A DNA stretch of 64,000 bases, taken from assembly GCA_015056145.1 (NCBI GenBank), contig SVGY01000002.1, positions 141,117 through 205,116 on the forward strand, given 5' to 3'. Both the position numbers and the translations under genes were made by a program. The notes beneath the pieces were generated by a model. It saw nothing but the letters and a program-made list of their open reading frames with translations, ran no database searches and was not told where the DNA came from. The stretch is from Clostridiales bacterium. Its GTDB lineage: Bacteria > Bacillota > Clostridia > Christensenellales > Aristaeellaceae. Below are positions 59,154 to 64,000 of this stretch, in pieces (positions within the stretch are counted from its first letter, which is position 1; each line of letters opens with the position of its first letter).

Positions 59154-59990
59154 TCAACCCCTGCAAACGCTCCTGCAGGCTGCGCAGCCACCTTCGCCGG
59201 TCTCCCGCAGGCTGGCAGGCATGGCGTCGCCCACCTTCTTCATGGCAAGGATAACCTCATCCGCAGGGATGGGGCTCTGGATACCGCTGAGAGCCATCTG
59301 GGCCGCAGACAGCGCCTGAGATACGCCGCCCACATTGCGGTACACGCAGGGCACTTCCACAAGGCCCTGCACCGGGTCGCACACCAGGCCCAGCATATTC
59401 ATCAGCGCAAAGGCGCAGGCGTGTGCGCTCATTTCCGGCGTGCCGCCGTACAATTCCACCAGCGCCGAAGCCGCCATGGCTGCCGCTGCGCCGCATTCGG
59501 CCTGGCAGCCGCCCTCCGCACCGCTGATGGTAGCCTGCAGCGCAATGATGCGGCCCACGCCGGCGGCATTAAACAGCGCCATGATCAGTTCCTCATCAGA
59601 AAAACCGTCCTGCTCCTGGGCTGCCAGCAGTGCGCCGGGCAGAATGCCGCAGCTGCCTGCGGTGGGTGCAGCCACAATTTTGCCCATACAGGCATTGTAT
59701 TCCGCAATGGACAGAGCGTAAGCCCCGGCCTTGCCCAGCAGGCCGAAGCGGCCCAGCTGCTCCTCACCGTTCATCAGCGAGGCCTGGCCGCCCACCATGC
59801 CGCTTACGCTGCGCAGATTGGGCGAAAGGCCCGCCTGGGCGCTGTCCCGCATCACCTGAAGGCGATCCTTCATACGCATCACATGGACGGCTTCTTCCGA
59901 GGCATCCTGTTTGGCCTGCCAGTGCAGCGCCGCCTTGCCAAGGCTGCCATACTTGGCGGCATCCCGCAAATAATCCGCAAAGGTACGCAT
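59154..59990 (-). CDS. sdaAA: L-serine dehydratase, alpha subunit
   Basis: 278 residues. The iron-sulfur two-subunit serine dehydratase converts L-serine to pyruvate and ammonia. Motifs: GKIVAAPTAGSCGILPGALL, EGGCQAECGAAAAMAASALV, CDPVQGLVEVPC with cysteines for the 4Fe-4S cluster, and PASLRETGEGGCAA at the end. Overlaps the beta-subunit stop by one base and has GGAGGG before its ATG. Complete. Confidence 0.95.
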   Translation of the reverse strand: MRTFADYLRDAAKYGSLGKAALHWQAKQDASEEAVHVMRMKDRLQVMRDSAQAGLSPNLRSVSGMVGGQASLMNGEEQLGRFGLLGKAGAYALSIAEYNACMGKIVAAPTAGSCGILPGALLAAQEQDGFSDEELIMALFNAAGVGRIIALQATISGAEGGCQAECGAAAAMAASALVELYGGTPEMSAHACAFALMNMLGLVCDPVQGLVEVPCVYRNVGGVSQALSAAQMALSGIQSPIPADEVILAMKKVGDAMPASLRETGEGGCAACRSVCRG

Positions 59991-60661
59991 TACCGTCCCT
60001 CCTTCTTTCCGGCCACATAGGCCACATGGTAAATACCCGGCATCTTTTCCAGGCATTCCAGCAGGCTGGGCTCTGCATCGCCGTCCAGCTCGATAATCAC
60101 CATGGCCTCGCCCCCTGCGGAGCGCCGGAACACCTTCATGGTGGCGATATTCAGCGCATTGGCGCTGAGCACGCTGCTGATCTGGGCGATCATGCCCTTG
60201 GCGTCCTTCTGGGTTACTACCAGCGTGTTTTCATGACCGGTGAAACCTGCCTCCAGCCCGTTGATGGACTGGACGATGATCTCTCCTCCGCCCACGGAGG
60301 CAGCCTGCACGCAGATATGCCGCCCTTCCACGCTGTCCACATCCATGATGACGGTGTTGGGGTGGGCTCCCCGGGCCTCCGCATTGTAGAAGGAGTAATT
60401 CAGTCCCTTATCGGCGGCAATCCTGAGGCTGTCCCGGAGTTTTTCATCATCCACGGCCATGCCCAGCAGGCCTCCGATCAACGCCTTATCCGTACCGTGG
60501 CCCTTATAGGTTTTCTGAAAAGAGCCATAAAGCCCAATGCGCACCTGCGCAGGTTCTCCGCCCAACAAAAGCCTGGTCATCAGGCCGATGCGGGCAGCTC
60601 CCGCCGTATGAGAGCTGCTGGGGCCAACCATGACCGGGCCCAGAATATCAAAAAGATCCAT
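59990..60661 (-). CDS. sdaAB: L-serine dehydratase, beta subunit
   Basis: 223 residues. FDILGPVMVGPSSSHTAGAA is the family signature, and the C-terminal ~75 residues form an ACT domain (HENTLVVTQKDAKGMIAQIS) that may sense serine. I take the second ATG (60661), 8 bases after GGAG; the ATG at 60667 is too close. First gene of sdaAB-sdaAA, with its own promoter. Confidence 0.95.
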   Translation of the reverse strand: MDLFDILGPVMVGPSSSHTAGAARIGLMTRLLLGGEPAQVRIGLYGSFQKTYKGHGTDKALIGGLLGMAVDDEKLRDSLRIAADKGLNYSFYNAEARGAHPNTVIMDVDSVEGRHICVQAASVGGGEIIVQSINGLEAGFTGHENTLVVTQKDAKGMIAQISSVLSANALNIATMKVFRRSAGGEAMVIIELDGDAEPSLLECLEKMPGIYHVAYVAGKKEGR

Positions 60662-60705
60662 GATCATGTCTCCTTGCGATATGTAATTTCAATGCCTCTG
60701 GGCAA

Positions 60706-60734
60706 ATAATACCATAAATCTGCCGGGATAACAA
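60706..60734 (-). promoter_or_regulatory. sdaAB-sdaAA promoter
   Basis: On the minus strand TTGTTA (60729-60734) and TATTAT (60706-60711) are 17 bases apart, 45 bases before the start. Confidence 0.7.
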
Positions 60735-60855
60735 TCCTGGAAAGAAAAAAGAGCGGGGTTATACCAGGAGGATTCTAACAGATGTATTTTTCCGGCAATG
60801 AGAAAAAACAAGCATCCTGCGACAGCCGGATACTCGTTTGCTTAAGGGTGCATAT

Positions 60856-61347
60856 TTACAATAACATTCTTTCCGCTTCACATATATTTTCGACAGTCAA
60901 ACCTATATTTGCATCTGTAAGAATTTGGTGTTTTCTGACTTCTTCATTATGTAAATCAAGGTCGTCAATCACTATCCACTTTTCAATATTGTCGTACTGT
61001 GATACCCACGCAAGTATTTCACTCGCTTTAACCAGACTGAATTTTTTTCTTTTTCGTATTTCCTCCGTTGTATGGTCTGGCGTTACACCATTTACTTTTA
61101 TCCCTTCCTTTTCAAGCATACTTATCAAGTGTTCTGCTTCTCTGCGCAATGGCTTTACTTCGCTGTCAAACCAAAGCTTCCAACCTGAATGTAATATAAC
61201 CTTTGCACCGGTATTTCTTACAAGTTGCCCCAACAACATTACCTTTTCTTCATCAATAAGTGTTCCATCACTTATTTCTTTTTGATGTGTATCGTTCCAG
61301 AAACTGGAGTTAAGAACCCCATCAACATCTAAAAAAATCACTTTCAA
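60856..61347 (-). CDS. HAD-domain protein of the RNA-repair/polynucleotide-associated type
   Basis: 163 residues. Motif I FLDVDGVLN (D7, D9), then VILHSGWKLWF with a Thr/Ser position for motif II and VIDDLDLHNEE for the acidic motif. The layout matches the small 'HAD domain in Swiss Army Knife RNA repair proteins' group, which often stands alone; the substrate is not known. The gene is far richer in A and T than its surroundings and uses AT-ending codons, which suggests transfer. Upstream Shine-Dalgarno GAGAGGAAT. Confidence 0.8.
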   Translation of the reverse strand: MKVIFLDVDGVLNSSFWNDTHQKEISDGTLIDEEKVMLLGQLVRNTGAKVILHSGWKLWFDSEVKPLRREAEHLISMLEKEGIKVNGVTPDHTTEEIRKRKKFSLVKASEILAWVSQYDNIEKWIVIDDLDLHNEEVRKHQILTDANIGLTVENICEAERMLL

Positions 61348-61488
61348 AGTATATAATTCCTCTCTAAATTCAAGTTTTTCGCATTCATTCTATCACGGTA
61401 AAACAAAAGCAGCAAGCCATGTGCTGCGTCATGGTTTGCCGCTTTTGCTGATTATTCACTGCGTCCGCTCCCTTATGGACCTTCTCCT

Positions 61489-62382
61489 TCACTTGCCCTG
61501 CACCTGGCCGCTCTGGCCGAATCCAATCAAACTGTTGATGGAACGCAGGCTTTTTTCGCTGCGGTTGATAACATGACCCATGAAGATCATCACTGCCGTG
61601 CCGCCGCCATCCAGGTTGAGGGCTTCCACACAGCCCAGTTGCTGCATCTTGCGGGCAAGCCAGTCCGGCTTTGCGCCGACGCTGGTTTTTTTGCGACCCT
61701 CCACCGCCACGATCATGTAGTGGTAGGGTTCGATCATTCCGATGGCCATCCGGGGTTCCGGATAGGGGTAGTAGTCCGCATCCAGCACCCGCTGGTTCAG
61801 CTCGCCCTCCGACACCAGCACCGGGCCGAAGGCGAATACATTGGTTGCCCCCAGGGCCAGATATTCCTCGGCGGTCAGCTGGTCGCAGGGATAAGTTTTC
61901 ATGCTGCCGTCAGGGTACACCGCCAGCGTGTCCAGGTTGGGCCATGTGCGCCATTTGTTGCGGTTGAATGTTTTGGAGCTGAGCACCTGTCCCTCCCGGA
62001 TGACGATACCGGCGGTCAGATCCCTGCGCAGGCGGTAGCCGCAGAAATCGTCGGAAATAGCCAGCACCACGTTGTTATCCCGGGCAAGCCTGAGAGGATT
62101 GACCAGCCTTCGCCCAGGTTTTTTTGTGCCTTCGCTGATGTAGGTGTGCAGCGGCATTTCCGGGCTTGCATATACCTCGGCTTCATACCACACCAGAGGG
62201 GTATCGTCGCTTCTGCGGGTGATTAAGATGGCAAGATGCTGGCTGCGGTAGATCCATTGTCCATTTTCTGCATCTGCGGAGATTTCCTCCCCGGGCCCTT
62301 CCAGAAAGGGACTCGCCGCCGCCACCAGGGGCAGAAGCAGTATAAACAGCGCCATCAGCCCGGCTGCAATCCGTCCCGCCAT
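61489..62382 (-). CDS. exported phosphodiester glycosidase (NAGPA domain)
   Basis: 297 residues. A signal peptide (IAAGLMALFILLLPLVAAAS) precedes a NAGPA-type domain ending in the signature GCVEALNLDGGGTAVMIF, with EPYHYMIVAVEGRKKTSVGA before it. NAGPA proteins uncover N-acetylglucosamine-1-phosphodiesters; the bacterial ones act on wall or surface phosphodiester glycans. No membrane anchor beyond the signal peptide. It has a consensus promoter. Confidence 0.88.
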   Translation of the reverse strand: MAGRIAAGLMALFILLLPLVAAASPFLEGPGEEISADAENGQWIYRSQHLAILITRRSDDTPLVWYEAEVYASPEMPLHTYISEGTKKPGRRLVNPLRLARDNNVVLAISDDFCGYRLRRDLTAGIVIREGQVLSSKTFNRNKWRTWPNLDTLAVYPDGSMKTYPCDQLTAEEYLALGATNVFAFGPVLVSEGELNQRVLDADYYPYPEPRMAIGMIEPYHYMIVAVEGRKKTSVGAKPDWLARKMQQLGCVEALNLDGGGTAVMIFMGHVINRSEKSLRSINSLIGFGQSGQVQGK

Positions 62383-62414
62383 TTCCTTACACCCCCTGCA
62401 TGCTTTATAAAATT

Positions 62415-62444
62415 ATCATAAAGGGAGAAAGGGCGGATTGTCAA
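62415..62444 (-). promoter_or_regulatory. promoter of the phosphodiester glycosidase gene
   Basis: On the minus strand TTGACA (62439-62444) and TATGAT (62415-62420) are 18 bases apart. Confidence 0.72.
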
Positions 62445-62507
62445 CGGCTTTTGTCGCCGTATTGCAAGACAGGCCGTGGATACCGAAACTTTTGCCCGGC
62501 CCTCTCG

Positions 62508-62536
62508 TTGACGGGTTTGCTGTATTATGATATATT
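62508..62536 (+). promoter_or_regulatory. promoter of the zinc-ribbon/SHOCT gene
   Basis: TTGACG (62508-62513) and TATATT (62531-62536) are 17 bases apart, 35 bases before the start. Confidence 0.7.
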
Positions 62537-62571
62537 CAATAATAACAATATCGTCATCGAAGGTGAATGGA

Positions 62572-63384
62572 ATGGCCAAATATACCTGCTGTGTCTGCGG
62601 CAAAACCCTGGGAATGTTTGCGGATAAATTTATCCTCCGGGACGGCGCTCTTTGCCCTTCCTGCCTGAATAAAGGCGGATATTTGACCCTTGCTTCGCCC
62701 GGGCAGCTTGCCAGCGACAAAATTGCCCGGATTATCAAAGACAGATTGCCTATGGTTTCCAATTTCCGGCCCACAAGGGAAGCTGGAAATATACTGATGG
62801 ATTTTGATTCAGAAACATTTCTGATCAACGGCACCTTTTTCCGCTTTGATGAACTGGCGTCTTTCCGGCTTTACGAATTTCCTGATATTTCTCAGAAATC
62901 CGCCACGAACAAGAACAAAGGCGGTGCAGCCATTGGCGGCGTTATCGGCGGTCTGAGCGGCGGCCTGGTGGGCGGTGCAATCGGTGCTGCCGTGGGCAAC
63001 AAAATCGGCTCCATGTTCACGCCCTGCTGCGAAAAGCTGTATATCAGCCTTTCCCTGACAAATCCTTTGGTGGCCACTATCCGCCTGGATTTCATCATGG
63101 ACAAGGTGAAAACCTCCTCCAGAGAATACCGCCATGCCGTGGAGATGGCACACCAGTGCATGGACGCCCTGGGATTGATCAAGGACCGAAACGACCGCAA
63201 GCTGGCAGAAAAAAACGCCGCCCCTTCCGAACCCGAAGAAAGAAAAATCTACATCCAGGAAGGACACCTGACCGCTTCCCAGATCCAAGAGGAACTGATG
63301 ATCTACAAAACCATGCGTTACAGCGATCTGATTACCGAAGAAGAGTATCAGCAGAAAAAGAAACAGCTTCTGTCGCACATGTAA
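62572..63384 (+). CDS. DUF4428-type zinc ribbon, glycine zipper and SHOCT domain protein
   Basis: 270 residues. The N-terminal zinc ribbon has CCVCG (6-10) and CPSC 20-odd residues later (DUF4428-like). The middle region ends in a glycine zipper (GGVIGGLSGGLVGGAIGAAV) that could insert in or associate with a membrane. The C-terminus is a SHOCT domain (LMIYKTMRYSDLITEEEYQQ then KKKQLL). The family is thought to couple small C-terminal domains to oligomerisation; no enzyme activity is expected. Start MAKYTCC has AAGGTG 7 bases upstream. Confidence 0.83.
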   Translation: MAKYTCCVCGKTLGMFADKFILRDGALCPSCLNKGGYLTLASPGQLASDKIARIIKDRLPMVSNFRPTREAGNILMDFDSETFLINGTFFRFDELASFRLYEFPDISQKSATNKNKGGAAIGGVIGGLSGGLVGGAIGAAVGNKIGSMFTPCCEKLYISLSLTNPLVATIRLDFIMDKVKTSSREYRHAVEMAHQCMDALGLIKDRNDRKLAEKNAAPSEPEERKIYIQEGHLTASQIQEELMIYKTMRYSDLITEEEYQQKKKQLLSHM

Positions 63385-63488
63385 GTGACGGAAAAGCCGA
63401 AGGGACCGACTGGGCGGGAAGGATGAAAAGAAGATATTTTCCTTCATTTGCCATTATGCAAATAACGGAAGTGCAGGCCCTGACCGGC

Positions 63489-63518
63489 TTGCGCTTCCTT
63501 GTTCTGCGGTGATAGAAT
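63489..63518 (+). promoter_or_regulatory. candidate promoter of the HEAT-like gene
   Basis: TTGCGC (63489-63494) and TAGAAT (63513-63518) are 18 bases apart. Confidence 0.5.
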
Positions 63519-63552
63519 GAAAGCACAAACTTGAATTTGGAGGTGAGATTTA

Positions 63553-63990
63553 ATGCACGAAAACCTCGTTGCAAATTTGACATCGAAAGATGATAAATAC
63601 GCTTGTGCTATTGCTGATAAAATCATATCCGAGAGTCAAGATACCGATGAATGGTATGGATACTTTGATACCTTTGCCTCGCTGCTTAATCATCCTAAAT
63701 CATTGGTAAGAAATCGTGCATTGCACATTCTTGCCGCCAATGCTCAGTGGGATGATAATAACCGCTTTGATACTATTCTATCAGAGTATCTTTCACATAT
63801 TACGGATGAAAAACCGATTACTGCCAGACAATGCATTAAGGCTCTTGCGCAAGTAGGTATGGCAAAACCACAATACATTCCAAGGATACTGTCCTGTTTT
63901 CATGGCGCTGATTTATCGAAGTACAAGGACAGTATGCGACCCCTGATTGAAAAGGACATGGAAGAAACTGAAAGATTACTAACTGAGTAA
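63553..63990 (+). CDS. small HEAT/SufBD-like repeat protein
   Basis: 145 residues, no signal peptide, all helical. FASLLNHPKSLVRNRALHIL, TARQCIKALAQVGMAKPQYI and the spacing of helices resemble HEAT-type repeats that mediate protein contacts. GGAGGTGA stands 6 bases before the ATG. Like the HAD gene at 60856, it is much richer in A and T than most of the window, so it may be acquired. The gene is complete; the window ends 10 bases after the stop. Confidence 0.75.
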   Translation: MHENLVANLTSKDDKYACAIADKIISESQDTDEWYGYFDTFASLLNHPKSLVRNRALHILAANAQWDDNNRFDTILSEYLSHITDEKPITARQCIKALAQVGMAKPQYIPRILSCFHGADLSKYKDSMRPLIEKDMEETERLLTE

Positions 63991-64000
63991 ATTCCAATTT

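Overview
The window reads as chromosome of a GC-rich, spore-forming member of the Clostridia. Supporting signs are the sleB-ypeB germination pair, a GerMN protein, a VanW protein, RqcH, murB-rapZ, clostridial SdaAA/SdaAB, and many secreted proteins with SH3, LRR, RCC1 or peptidoglycan-binding repeats. Ribosome binding sites are strong AGGAGG types and several starts are GTG or TTG. The genus cannot be fixed from sequence alone; a Christensenellales- or Oscillospirales-like organism is an inference. No rRNA, CRISPR array or prophage was seen. The only tRNA found is tRNA-Ser(CGA).

Layout. 1-10.6 kb: a DUF1015 gene start, a 1114-residue membrane-anchored repeat protein, two near-identical LMW-phosphatase/SCP2 cassettes around a membrane protein, a putP-type symporter, a paralogue of that membrane protein, and a small secreted protein. 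10.8-13.6 kb: MerR-TipAS regulator, tRNA-Ser, P-loop protein, and an orphan serine recombinase. 13.6-24.1 kb: rqcH, GerMN protein, an MmeI-like restriction-modification enzyme, VanW protein, ROK fructokinase, a DUF5711-like protein and a CvpA protein. 24.2-27.1 kb: secreted LRR-SH3 protein and a PstS-like binding protein. 27.4-36.7 kb: a ten-gene minus-strand Mrp/Mbh-type ion-transport operon with four antiporter-like subunits and no redox subunit beside it. 36.8-47.5 kb, plus strand: sleB-ypeB, HAD phosphatase, L,D-transpeptidase, a DegT aminotransferase/flippase/ATP-grasp operon, pepT, and a serine-hydrolase homologue lacking its catalytic motifs. 47.55-48.45 kb: four tandem copies of a ~225-bp hairpin-rich repeat. 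48.5-53 kb: GH4 glycosidase, XRE-TPR regulator, rapZ and murB. 53.2-64 kb: active-type serine hydrolase, two RCC1-repeat exported proteins, sdaAB-sdaAA, and a mixed right end (HAD, phosphodiester glycosidase, zinc-ribbon/SHOCT protein, HEAT-like protein).

Themes. Cell-envelope and spore-wall work dominates (MurB, RapZ, L,D-transpeptidase, SleB/YpeB, GerMN, VanW, flippase operon). The most unusual material is non-coding. One hairpin family recurs seven times with compensating stem changes. A second, long palindrome recurs five times. A ~150-170-bp element sits at two unrelated loci, each time between two copies of that locus's own hairpin. Other points of interest are a low-GC target-recognition block inside the MmeI-like enzyme, the gene-conversion-like boundaries of the phosphatase/SCP2 duplication, and the motif-less beta-lactamase homologue.
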